Shown piece by piece: positions 14,854 to 21,387 of a DNA stretch of 25,649 bases (its first letter is position 1; the number at the start of each line of letters is the position of its first letter). The position numbers were made by a program, and so were the translations under genes. Origin of the DNA: CAWEPK01 sp049521495 (GTDB taxonomy: Bacteria; Desulfobacterota; Syntrophorhabdia; Syntrophorhabdales; WCHB1-27). Where the stretch lies: NCBI GenBank assembly GCA_049521495.1, contig JBEKOT010000023.1:1-25649 (forward strand), read 5' to 3'. Below the pieces are notes generated by a model that saw only the letters and a list, made by a program, of their open reading frames with translations, made no database searches and was not told the DNA's origin.

Positions 14854-15636
14854 TCAGTGCAGCATATGCTTGCCGCAGCTAACCACGATCGTCTCGCCGG
14901 TTATTGCGCTCGATTCGTCCGACGCGAGAAATACTGCAGCAGCGGCCACCTCGGATGGTTCCACAAACCTGCCGATGGAGCAGTCGACGGTCATGCCGGC
15001 TATCACCTCTTCGTAGGCCAGACCCAGGGCTTTTGCCTTATCCTTCGCCACCTTCTCGACGCGCTCCCCTCTCACCCTCCCGGGGCTGATGCAGTTGACC
15101 CGGATGCCGTAGGGCCCGGCTTCTATGGCTACCGTCTCCGTGAGGGCAATGATTGCCCGCTTGGAGACTGCATAGGGGCTCCTCATGGGAAAACCCGACC
15201 TGCCCCCCTCGGAGCTGATGTTGATGATATTGCCGCCCCTTGCATCGATCATGGGTCCCAGCACCTCCTTCGTGCAGAGCACGGCGCCGGTGAGGTTCAC
15301 GGCCATCACGTCATTCCAGATCTTCAGGTCGATGTCCGACAAGTTGGCGGTGGGTCCGGCCACAGCGGCATTATTGACCAGTATGTCTATTTTGCCGAAA
15401 GTGTCCAGCGTATAGGCTACCATATGCTTTACCTGGTCACCCTGCCGCACGTCCGTTACGACCCGGTCCGCCCTGCCCCCACCGGCCCGTATCTCCCGGG
15501 CCGTCCCTTCCATAGCGGCGGCATCCCTGGCCGCCATCACCACAACCGCCCCCTCCTTCGCAAAAGCCAGCGAAATGGCTTTGCCGATGCCCTTGCCGCC
15601 GCCTGTAACAATAGCTACTCGATCTTTGAGCTTCAA
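14854..15636 (-). CDS. Short-chain dehydrogenase/reductase (SDR)
   Basis: This 260-residue classical SDR is expected to use NAD(P)H to interconvert an alcohol and a ketone. It has the nucleotide-binding TGGGKGIG (11-18), NNAA (88-91), Asn114, the catalytic Ser in IINISSEGG (138-145), the catalytic YAVSK (155-159), and the VNCISPGRVRGE segment after it. The C-terminus ends SSAITGETIVVSCGKHMLH, in the place of the usual Gly-rich substrate-lid end. The start is TTG at 15636 with GAGGAGG eight bases upstream. Substrate is unknown; sequences like this are often annotated 3-oxoacyl-ACP reductase, but the pairing with a cupin rather than fatty-acid genes argues for a peripheral catabolic role. Confidence 0.92.
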   Translation of the reverse strand: MKLKDRVAIVTGGGKGIGKAISLAFAKEGAVVVMAARDAAAMEGTAREIRAGGGRADRVVTDVRQGDQVKHMVAYTLDTFGKIDILVNNAAVAGPTANLSDIDLKIWNDVMAVNLTGAVLCTKEVLGPMIDARGGNIINISSEGGRSGFPMRSPYAVSKRAIIALTETVAIEAGPYGIRVNCISPGRVRGERVEKVAKDKAKALGLAYEEVIAGMTVDCSIGRFVEPSEVAAAAVFLASDESSAITGETIVVSCGKHMLH

Positions 15637-15684
15637 AACAAATACCTCCTCGCAAGATAGGTCAGATGGCCAAAGTTCGCCGAT

Positions 15685-15693
15685 ATTATAGCA
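15685..15693 (-). promoter_or_regulatory. Extended -10 promoter for the SDR-cupin operon
   Basis: On the minus strand TGCTATAAT supplies a perfect TATAAT with an upstream TG, the extended -10 form. No good -35 is present, which is tolerated by extended -10 promoters. Transcription would begin near 15678, about 40 bases before the TTG start of the dehydrogenase. Confidence 0.5.
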
Positions 15694-15737
15694 TCCACCG
15701 GGTCCGGCCTGCCCGCCACGGCCTGCCCACCATTATA

Positions 15738-15765
15738 TTGACATTGTTTTTCCATTAATTATACT
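15738..15765 (+). promoter_or_regulatory. Sigma-70 promoter for tRNA-Val and yebC
   Basis: A perfect TTGACA (15738-15743), a 16-base spacer and TATACT (15760-15765) lie just before the tRNA, with the start expected near 15772. The surrounding AT-rich stretch stands out from the GC-rich neighbourhood. No separate promoter is seen for yebC. Confidence 0.8.
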
Positions 15766-15776
15766 ATTAATCAAAC

Positions 15777-15853
15777 GGGCGGTTAGCTCAGATGGTTAGA
15801 GCGCTGGTCTCACATACCAGAGGTCGTAGGTTCGAATCCTATACTGCCCACCA
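15777..15853 (+). tRNA. tRNA-Val (anticodon CAC)
   Basis: A full cloverleaf can be folded. The acceptor stem GGGCGGT pairs with ACTGCCC (one G-U), the D arm is TAGCTCAGATGGTTAGAGC, the anticodon stem CTGGT/ACCAG encloses loop CTCACAT with anticodon CAC (reads GUG, valine), and the T arm GTAGG-TTCGAAT-CCTAT closes it. The 3' CCA is encoded (15851-15853). The gene is 77 bases including CCA. yebC starts 20 bases further on. Confidence 0.97.
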
Positions 15854-15873
15854 CTTACTTTTTCGAGGGGATT

Positions 15874-16626
15874 ATGTCCGGACATAGCAAGTGGAGCACC
15901 ATCAAGCACAAGAAAGGCGCTGCTGATGCTCGACGGGGGAAGATCTTCACCAAGTTGATTAAAGAGATCACGACCGCCGCAAGAACGGGCGGGCCCGATC
16001 CGGAAGCCAACGCGCGACTCCGCGTTGCCGTCCTGAAGGCAAAATCGGAGAACATGACGAAAGAAAACATCGAAAGGGCGATAAAAAGGGGCTCCAGCGC
16101 CCAGGACGGCGGAGAGACCTATGAAGAATATACATACGAGGGATACGGGCCCGGAGGCGTTGCGATACTGGTGGAGGCCCTTACGGACAACAAGAACCGG
16201 ACCACGGCCGAGATACGACATATCTTCACGCGGCATAACGGCAACCTGGGCGAAGCCGGGAGCGTAGCGTGGATCTTCAATAAGAAAGGGTATCTCTCCT
16301 TCGACAAAGAGGCGGTGGACGAGGACAAGATAATGGAGCTGGCCCTCGAAGCCGGGGCCGAGGACGTGAGGGAGGACGAGGATGCCATCGAGGTTCTCAC
16401 CGACGCTGCCAGTTTCGAGTCAGTCAAGAGGGCTTTCGACCGGCACAATCTTAAATACATGATGGCCCAGATCGACATGGTACCGCAGACGTCCGTAAAA
16501 CTCGAAGGCAAGAGCGCCGAGACCATGCTGAAGCTGATGGAGACCCTGGAAGACTCGGACGACGTCCAGAACGTACACGCAAACTTCGATATATCGACCA
16601 AAGAAATGGAAAGACTCAGTCAGTAA
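15874..16626 (+). CDS. yebC: YebC/PmpR family protein
   Basis: YebC-family proteins are about 250 residues long. Some act as DNA-binding regulators; more recent work assigns members to the ribosome, helping translation of proline-rich stretches. The 250-residue product begins with the signature MSGHSKWSTIKHKKGAADAR and continues with RRGKIFTKLIKEI, EEYTYEGYGPGGVAILVEAL and TDNKNRTTAEIRHIFTRHNG, all hallmark segments. The start has GAGGGG three bases before the ATG. It is probably co-transcribed with the tRNA-Val upstream. The ruv genes follow in convergent orientation; a yebC-ruv neighbourhood is common in bacteria, though usually in the same direction. Confidence 0.97.
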   Translation: MSGHSKWSTIKHKKGAADARRGKIFTKLIKEITTAARTGGPDPEANARLRVAVLKAKSENMTKENIERAIKRGSSAQDGGETYEEYTYEGYGPGGVAILVEALTDNKNRTTAEIRHIFTRHNGNLGEAGSVAWIFNKKGYLSFDKEAVDEDKIMELALEAGAEDVREDEDAIEVLTDAASFESVKRAFDRHNLKYMMAQIDMVPQTSVKLEGKSAETMLKLMETLEDSDDVQNVHANFDISTKEMERLSQ

Positions 16627-16629
16627 GGC

Positions 16630-16677
16630 GCCCGGCCGGACGCTTTTTGCGGCCGTCCCCTTCCTGGGCGGCCGGGC
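16630..16677. terminator. Inverted repeat between convergent yebC and ruvB
   Basis: The arms GCCCGGCCG (16630-16638) and CGGCCGGGC (16669-16677) are exact 9-bp complements around a 30-base loop that contains a further GACGC/GCGGC pairing and a short T-run. It fills the 57-bp gap between the convergent stop codons, so a role in terminating transcription from both sides is likely, although neither side has a long T-tail. Confidence 0.5.
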
Positions 16678-16683
16678 TATCCC

Positions 16684-17736
16684 CTAATCCTTCTCGTCGA
16701 AGAGCCCTTCCGGAGGACTCTCCTTCGGGCGGTATGGGATCCCGAGATGGGCGTAGGCCTTCTCGGGGGCCTTTCTGCCCTGGGACGTCCGGATGAGGAG
16801 GCCCGTTTTCAAAAGGTACGGCTCCACCACTTCCAGCAGCACATCCGTCTCTAGCTGAAGGGTCGCAGCCAGGGCCTCTATGCCGGCCGGCCCCCCCTTG
16901 TAGTTGAAAATGATAGCCTTCAGCAGCTTTCTGTCCAGCTCGGTCAGTCCTAACTCGTCGATGCCCTCGAGGGAGAGCGCTTCGACCGCTACCGGCCTCG
17001 TGATTATGCCCTTTGCCCTGACCTGGGCGTAGTCGCGCACGCGCTTCAGGAGCCTGTTGGCCACCCTGGGTGTGCCCCTCGACCTTCTGGCTATCTCGTA
17101 TGCCCCGTCCTCATGGACCGGTATTTTAAGGATGAGCGCCGACCGTTTCACGATGCGGACCAAGTCCTGCTCCTGATAAAAGTCGAGGTCCCTTACTATA
17201 CCGAAGCGCTCCCGCAGGGGCGACGACAGAAGACCCGCCCTGGTCGTTGCCCCTATCAGCGTGAACCGCTCGAGCCGGTACCTGTGGGTTCGGGCGTGAA
17301 CGCCGCGGTCGAATATGAAGTCGACGGCGAAGTCCTCCATGGCAGGGTAGAGGAACTCCTCCACGATTTTCGGTATCCTGTGTATCTCATCTATAAAGAA
17401 GACGTCCCCCTTTTCCATGTTCGTAAGGAGCCCCATGAGGTCGCCGCCCTTCTCCAAGGCCGGTCCCGAAGACGTGACGATCTTCGTGCTCATCTCATTG
17501 GCGATGATATGGGCAAGGGTCGTCTTTCCGAGACCGGGCGGCCCGTTGAGGAGGATATGCTCAAGCGATTCCCCCCTCTTCAGTGCCGCCTCGATAGCTA
17601 TCCTCAGGGTCTCTACCGCTTTTTCCTGCCCTATGTATTCGGAGATCGCCCTCGGCCGCAGGTTCAGAAAGTCCTCGTCGGCCGCGGCCTCCTCGCTCGG
17701 CGCCCCTATGATATTGTCCGATTCGTCCTGGATCAT
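16684..17736 (-). CDS. ruvB: Holliday junction branch migration helicase RuvB
   Basis: RuvB is the hexameric AAA+ motor that drives branch migration of Holliday junctions with RuvA. The 350-residue protein has the N-terminal LRPRAISEYIGQEKAVETL, Walker A GPPGLGKT (65-72), Walker B FFIDEIHR (113-120), the sensor region TLIGATTRAGLLSSPLRERF and the C-terminal winged-helix domain (LLKAIIFNYKGGPAGIEALA, then EPYLLKTGLL). Length is normal. Its ATG at 17736 overlaps the ruvA stop in an ATGA, so the two are coupled. Confidence 0.98.
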   Translation of the reverse strand: MIQDESDNIIGAPSEEAAADEDFLNLRPRAISEYIGQEKAVETLRIAIEAALKRGESLEHILLNGPPGLGKTTLAHIIANEMSTKIVTSSGPALEKGGDLMGLLTNMEKGDVFFIDEIHRIPKIVEEFLYPAMEDFAVDFIFDRGVHARTHRYRLERFTLIGATTRAGLLSSPLRERFGIVRDLDFYQEQDLVRIVKRSALILKIPVHEDGAYEIARRSRGTPRVANRLLKRVRDYAQVRAKGIITRPVAVEALSLEGIDELGLTELDRKLLKAIIFNYKGGPAGIEALAATLQLETDVLLEVVEPYLLKTGLLIRTSQGRKAPEKAYAHLGIPYRPKESPPEGLFDEKD

Positions 17737-18347
17737 TTTTTCTCGCCCCTGTAAACTTCCTCGAAGAGCTCATCTGATGAGCATATGGACGGCCTCCTCT
17801 TCATGGCCTCCTCTATCATCTTCCGCGCCTCCCCTAATTTGTGGCCGAGCTGGCTCGTCAGCACACCTTCGACTTCCATCCTGAAATCTTCCGGCGCCTG
17901 CTCAGGAAGCTCTTCCTCGGGTATCAGCGCATATTTCGCGGCCTTCCCCTTCAGGGTCGCAATAATCTTCTCCGCCTTTCTCTCACCTATCCCCTTCAAT
18001 TGCCTCAGGTCCCTGACCGCCTTCTCCTCTATCGACCTGGCTATTTCACGGACCGGTCTCGTGAGCGCCCTGATCGCCGCGGAAGGTCCTATGTCCTCCA
18101 CCGATATGAAGAGCTCGAAAAATTCCTTGTCAAGCTCCGTCCTGAAACCCACGAGCACGGGCTTGGGCTGCCTTTCCGTCTGATTGAAGGAGATGTAGAG
18201 CTTCAACCCGTCCTCCACTTTGGCGGTGCGGCGGATTTCGCTCATCACGTAGGCCGGGATAAGTATCTCATACCCGATGCCGCCGACCAGGAGGGTGATC
18301 CTGTCCGCGTACACTCTTTTCAATACCCCCTCAAGGTAAGAGATCAT
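17733..18347 (-). CDS. ruvA: Holliday junction DNA-binding protein RuvA
   Basis: RuvA tetramers hold the four-way junction flat and recruit RuvB. The 204-residue product starts MISYLEGVLKRVYADRITLL (domain I OB fold), has the helix-hairpin-helix pair in FISVEDIGPSAAIRAL and LRQLKGIGERKAEKIIATLK, and a separate C-terminal domain of about 45 residues that contacts RuvB. The ATG at 18347 overlaps the ruvC stop (ATGA), and its own stop overlaps the ruvB start in the same way. Length is normal. Confidence 0.97.
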   Translation of the reverse strand: MISYLEGVLKRVYADRITLLVGGIGYEILIPAYVMSEIRRTAKVEDGLKLYISFNQTERQPKPVLVGFRTELDKEFFELFISVEDIGPSAAIRALTRPVREIARSIEEKAVRDLRQLKGIGERKAEKIIATLKGKAAKYALIPEEELPEQAPEDFRMEVEGVLTSQLGHKLGEARKMIEEAMKRRPSICSSDELFEEVYRGEKK

Positions 18348-18826
18348 CTTTTTCCCCTATAGCTCCTGTAAAAAACGGTCAGGGCAACAGCGAGGGCGTC
18401 CGCGGCGTGAAAGGATTTCACGTCCCTCATGCCGAGAACCCTTTTAGTAACTTCCCTGACCTGAACTTTCGTCGCGTTGCCGTACGCAGCCAGCGCATTC
18501 TTTACCTCCCTGGGCGTCACCTCGACGACGCCTGCGCCGCTTTGCGCGACCGCCAGATAGACCACCCCCATCACTTCGCCCAGCATGATGCCCGCCTTCG
18601 GATATCGCACGAGGGAGAATATGTTCTCTACGGCGACGATTTCAGGCTTGAGGGCCCCCATCAATCGGGAGAGGTCACTGTGGATCTGGAACAACCGCTG
18701 CGACACATGAGACTGGGAAGAGGTCTTTATGGCCCCGCACCTGGCCAGGGACGCAGAGGAGGGATCGCACGTGATGGCCCCGAACCCCGTGCTCGCCAGT
18801 CCTGGATCTATGCCGAGAATAACCAT
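18344..18826 (-). CDS. ruvC: Holliday junction resolvase RuvC
   Basis: RuvC cuts Holliday junctions symmetrically. The 160-residue protein carries the acidic active site: Asp7 in ILGIDPGLASTGFG, Glu67 in VAVENIF, and the C-terminal HAADALAVAL with His140 and Asp143. A His at the third position, instead of Asp, is seen in some RuvC enzymes such as the Thermus one. It is the first gene of ruvC-ruvA-ruvB, each pair joined by a 4-base overlap. The ATG at 18826 has only a distant GGGG as ribosome site. Confidence 0.96.
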   Translation of the reverse strand: MVILGIDPGLASTGFGAITCDPSSASLARCGAIKTSSQSHVSQRLFQIHSDLSRLMGALKPEIVAVENIFSLVRYPKAGIMLGEVMGVVYLAVAQSGAGVVEVTPREVKNALAAYGNATKVQVREVTKRVLGMRDVKSFHAADALAVALTVFYRSYRGKR

Positions 18827-18834
18827 CGACGGAA

Positions 18835-18874
18835 TGCACCCCTATCGTTTTCCCATAATATGAAGGGGAGTGCA
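18835..18874. promoter_or_regulatory. Interrupted palindrome before ruvC around a -10-like box
   Basis: TGCACCCCT and AGGGGAGTGCA (one bulged A) form an inverted repeat with a 20-base middle. That middle contains a minus-strand TATTAT (18860-18855), a possible -10 element. It could be an operator around a ruvC promoter or a leader hairpin. No -35 is clear. Confidence 0.3.
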
Positions 18875-18935
18875 ATCAAAATTTGCTCAAGCGCTTAGAT
18901 TTGCCGGTAAGGAATGGATGGGGCGCAAAGCTTCA

Positions 18936-19787
18936 TCATGACAGGGTGACGCGCTTCACCTGCCCGGATTCCCCGGAAAAGCCGACGTCCTTCCCGTTAT
19001 AGTACAACTTCACACCCCCGGCGTTGCCGATGAGGAGATCGAACTTCTCATTCGCGCTCAACACCACAACCTCTTCGGGGTTGAGGGTAAACTCTTTCCG
19101 TTCCGACCCGTCGATCATGATTGCCACCCACGTCCTTTCCTGGCACGCAATCATGAGCTTCTTCGGGGAAAGGACTACCTTTTCCTGCTTCCGGTCGTAA
19201 GATGCCTCGGAGCGGTCCTGCCCGGCTACGGTCTGAAAGCTGTTGTCGCCGGCCCGGTACGACGACTTATCGTCCTGCCCGGCGTTAGGCCCTGCCTGCT
19301 GCTGGTTGTAAGAAGCGCCGCCCTGGGGCTCCGCTGCGGCGACCCGCTGGGGATTCTGGACACTCAGTGACACCGTCTCTTGGGAATGGCGGACGACCTC
19401 AGGGGGTTTCTGCACGTTCATATAGACCAGAAAAGCAAAAAGGACCCCTCCCGTTATCGCAACTCCGAATATCCTCTTTCTCAGGCTGCGGCCCATCGGT
19501 ATCGCTTGCCGGGGTCCCGATGCCCGCTTCTCTTTTGGAGCCGGACCGGAATCGGTGGACTTAAGGTCCGGCTGGATAAGGGAGAGCACACCGAGAAACG
19601 AGGCGTACTGGGCTATGTAACCCTTGACGTACACCAGGTGAGGCAGCTTCTCCCAGTCCCCCGACTCGATCGCTCCCAGTGTGGCCCTCCTTAAGAAGAG
19701 CCGCGCAGAGGCTTCCTCGAGAGTCAGTCCCTTCTCTTCCCGTGCCGTTCTTATAATCTGCCCGATCCTTGCAAGATCAAAAGGCAT
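18936..19787 (-). CDS. rodZ: RodZ-like helix-turn-helix membrane protein
   Basis: RodZ anchors MreB to the inner membrane and helps keep cell shape. The 283-residue protein has an N-terminal helix-turn-helix (about 5-65, including GQIIRTAREEKGLTLEEASA and ATLGAIESGDWEKLPHLVYV), a single membrane helix near 106-124 (IFGVAITGGVLFAFLVYMNV), a Gln/Ser/Gly-rich periplasmic linker (125-200), and a C-terminal beta domain of the DUF4115 type (ERTWVAIMIDGSERKEFTLN, then LLIGNAGGVKLYYNGKDVG). This order is that of RodZ. mreB is not in the window. The ATG at 19787 follows ACGGAGG. It lies between purM and ruvC on the same strand. Confidence 0.9.
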   Translation of the reverse strand: MPFDLARIGQIIRTAREEKGLTLEEASARLFLRRATLGAIESGDWEKLPHLVYVKGYIAQYASFLGVLSLIQPDLKSTDSGPAPKEKRASGPRQAIPMGRSLRKRIFGVAITGGVLFAFLVYMNVQKPPEVVRHSQETVSLSVQNPQRVAAAEPQGGASYNQQQAGPNAGQDDKSSYRAGDNSFQTVAGQDRSEASYDRKQEKVVLSPKKLMIACQERTWVAIMIDGSERKEFTLNPEEVVVLSANEKFDLLIGNAGGVKLYYNGKDVGFSGESGQVKRVTLS

Positions 19788-19833
19788 ACTTACCTCCGTA
19801 CCTTTCTGAGCCCTGAGAAGCCCGCTGGTACAT

Positions 19834-19863
19834 TCTATAAAATATGCTTTTCCATGTCATCAA
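19834..19863 (-). promoter_or_regulatory. Possible sigma-70 promoter for rodZ
   Basis: The minus strand has TTGATG (19863-19858), an 18-base spacer and TATAGA (19839-19834), each matching four of six consensus bases, in the 88-bp gap after purM. A T-run of eight precedes it, without a hairpin. Confidence 0.3.
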
Positions 19864-19875
19864 AAAAAATTCATT

Positions 19876-21051
19876 TCACCAGCTTTTTTTCTGATACTCT
19901 ATCGTCTCCGCCGGTGTCACTATGGTAAGGGAAACACCCCCTTCCTGGAACTCCGTGTGCCCGACCACCTGCCCTTCCACCCCGAACCGCCTCGATATTT
20001 CCACAATTCCTGCGCTGGCGCGGGGATTGCACACTATTTCAACCCGGTGCCCCATATTAAAGACCCTAAACATTTCCGAGAGCGACAGGCCCGTCTGATT
20101 TCTAACGAAGTCGAAAACCGCCGGCACAGGGAAAAGCTCATCTTTTATATATCGGATATTTTTGCCAAAGGTTAAGCATTTAGTCTGCCCCCCGCCCGTG
20201 TTGTGGAAAATGGCCGAGATGGACCCCCTATACCTGCCTACTATCTCCTTCAGGATGGGGGCATAGGTGCGGGTCGGCGAAAGAAGCGCGTCACCGACGG
20301 TCATGCCGGTACCGGGGAGCGGGTCGTCGATGTCCCATTTGCCCTTATACGCGAGGCCGCCTATCTCCGGCGCGTAGGTTTCCGGGAACTCGCCGCAGTA
20401 CTTTTCCGTGAGCAGATCATGCCGCAGGGCGGTGAAACCGTTGCTTCCGACCCCCGAATTGTAAGCCGATTCATATATTGCCCGGCCGCATGACGACAGG
20501 CCGACTATGTCATGGCCGCTTTCGACCTTGCTGCAATCGATGAAATCGCTCTTTGCCATGCGGACGGCCATAACGGAATCGACGATAATGGTCCTCACGA
20601 GGTCGCCTACGTCGGCCGTCTCCCCTCCGCACGAATGGACCTCTATCCCGTGCTCTCTGAGCTTGTCCGCGACCATATCGTAGCCCTCTATCACCGCCCG
20701 GATAACCTCCCCCGGGATGACCTTTGCGTTCCTTCCGATTGTATTGGAAAGGGCGAAAGGCCCGGCTGCTCCGACGCAGGCAAGGTCGTCGAGATTCATT
20801 ACGAGCGAGTCCTGGGCAATGCCGTGAAATATAGCTGCATCCCCGTGGCGCTTGTAATGCACATAGGCAAGGGCCGATTTCGTTCCCGCGCCGTCTGCGT
20901 GAAGCAGAAAACAGTGGTCCGGGGAGCCGCCGACCACATCGGGTATGGCTTTACAGAACGCACCGGGGAAAACACCCGCGTCAACGCCCTTGATGGCTTC
21001 CCTCACATCCGATTTGCCGGCTGATACCCCCCTGTCTTCATAGGTTATCAT
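19876..21051 (-). CDS. purM: Phosphoribosylformylglycinamidine cyclo-ligase (AIR synthase), long Bacteroidetes-type form
   Basis: PurM closes the imidazole ring of AIR from FGAM with ATP in purine synthesis. The 391-residue protein is longer than the usual form of about 345 residues. It matches the variant I know from Bacteroidetes: start MITYEDRGVSAGKSDVREAI, HADGAGTKSALAYVHYKRHG (51-70), IAQDSLVMNLDDLACVGA, IHNTGGG-type segment IFHNTGGGQTKCL, FRVFNMGHRVEI near the C-terminus and GGETADVGDLVRTIIVDS. The ATP/substrate-binding glycine and acidic motifs are intact. The ATG at 21051 has a GGAGG-rich leader. No other purine genes are nearby. Confidence 0.9.
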   Translation of the reverse strand: MITYEDRGVSAGKSDVREAIKGVDAGVFPGAFCKAIPDVVGGSPDHCFLLHADGAGTKSALAYVHYKRHGDAAIFHGIAQDSLVMNLDDLACVGAAGPFALSNTIGRNAKVIPGEVIRAVIEGYDMVADKLREHGIEVHSCGGETADVGDLVRTIIVDSVMAVRMAKSDFIDCSKVESGHDIVGLSSCGRAIYESAYNSGVGSNGFTALRHDLLTEKYCGEFPETYAPEIGGLAYKGKWDIDDPLPGTGMTVGDALLSPTRTYAPILKEIVGRYRGSISAIFHNTGGGQTKCLTFGKNIRYIKDELFPVPAVFDFVRNQTGLSLSEMFRVFNMGHRVEIVCNPRASAGIVEISRRFGVEGQVVGHTEFQEGGVSLTIVTPAETIEYQKKSW

Positions 21052-21081
21052 ATCCCTTCCCCCCTCCTTTCAGACGCCACT

Positions 21082-21090
21082 ATTTTAGCA
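21082..21090 (-). promoter_or_regulatory. Extended -10 promoter for purM
   Basis: The minus strand reads TGCTAAAAT, an extended -10 with five of six TATAAT bases, about 30 bases before the purM start. No -35 is recognisable; a GC-rich inverted repeat (GGGGC...GCCCC, 21096-21114) takes its place. Confidence 0.4.
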
Positions 21091-21227
21091 CGAAAAGGGG
21101 CCGGCCGCGCGCCCCTGTGCATGTTCCCTATTATGGAAGGGCGCTTCTCCCTGCGGGTCGCCTCCGCCGGCCTCACCGAGTACCCGGACCTCCCTTGTCC
21201 TTCCTCCTTATTAAGGAGAGGGGGTTT

Positions 21228-21251
21228 ACGAAAGTGAACGAAAGTAGACGA
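21228..21251. repeat. Helically phased short direct repeats
   Basis: ACGAAAGTGA, ACGAAAGTAG and ACGA follow one another with a 10-bp period, one turn of DNA. This placement, about 75 bp upstream of the promoter, would suit a protein binding side by side on one face. Confidence 0.4.
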
Positions 21252-21300
21252 TTTAGGAAGGGTACGGCCCTTGCGACTGATACTCTCCCCTGGCGAGCCG

Positions 21301-21330
21301 CTTGATAGTATGCAACTTGATGGTATACAA
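21301..21330 (+). promoter_or_regulatory. Tandem 15-bp operator-like repeat over a sigma-70 promoter
   Basis: CTTGATAGTATGCAA is followed directly by CTTGATGGTATACAA, identical in 13 of 15 bases. The second copy contains TGGTATACAA, which fits the TNGT-N(0-3)-ACNA pattern of FadR/VanR-type GntR operators; the first copy is a degenerate version. A promoter overlaps it: TTGATA (21302-21307) with TACAAT (21326-21331) at 18 bases. This suggests a substrate-responsive GntR-type repressor, whose gene is not in the window. Confidence 0.5.
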
Positions 21331-21387
21331 TTGTACGGGCGTCGTCGGGGGATTGCCCGACAGGAAAAAGTGCGGAATGGAGGAATA

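Larger units (their letters stand above)
21052..21387. other. Divergent regulatory region between purM and the larA-like operon
   Basis: This 336-bp region has no convincing gene. It holds, left to right, the purM extended -10 (21082-21090), a GC-rich inverted repeat (21096-21114), a CTCCTT-ATT-AAGGAG hairpin (21204-21218), 10-bp-phased ACGAAAGT repeats (21228-21251), the tandem 15-bp repeat with a promoter (21301-21331), and GGAGGA before the ATG at 21388. Confidence 0.6.

Noticed and set aside
15796..16236. Minus-strand frame across the tRNA and the start of yebC
   Set aside because: It overlaps a certain tRNA and a certain gene on the other strand and has no family features.
18915..18935. 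GGGCGCAAAGC resembling part of a cyclic-di-GMP (GEMM-I) riboswitch
   Set aside because: The paired GGCAAACC/GAAA elements expected upstream are absent, and it lies at the 3' end of rodZ rather than in a leader.
21117..21305. 62-codon plus-strand frame before the larA-like gene
   Set aside because: No ribosome site; composition unlike the neighbours; it covers the regulatory repeats.
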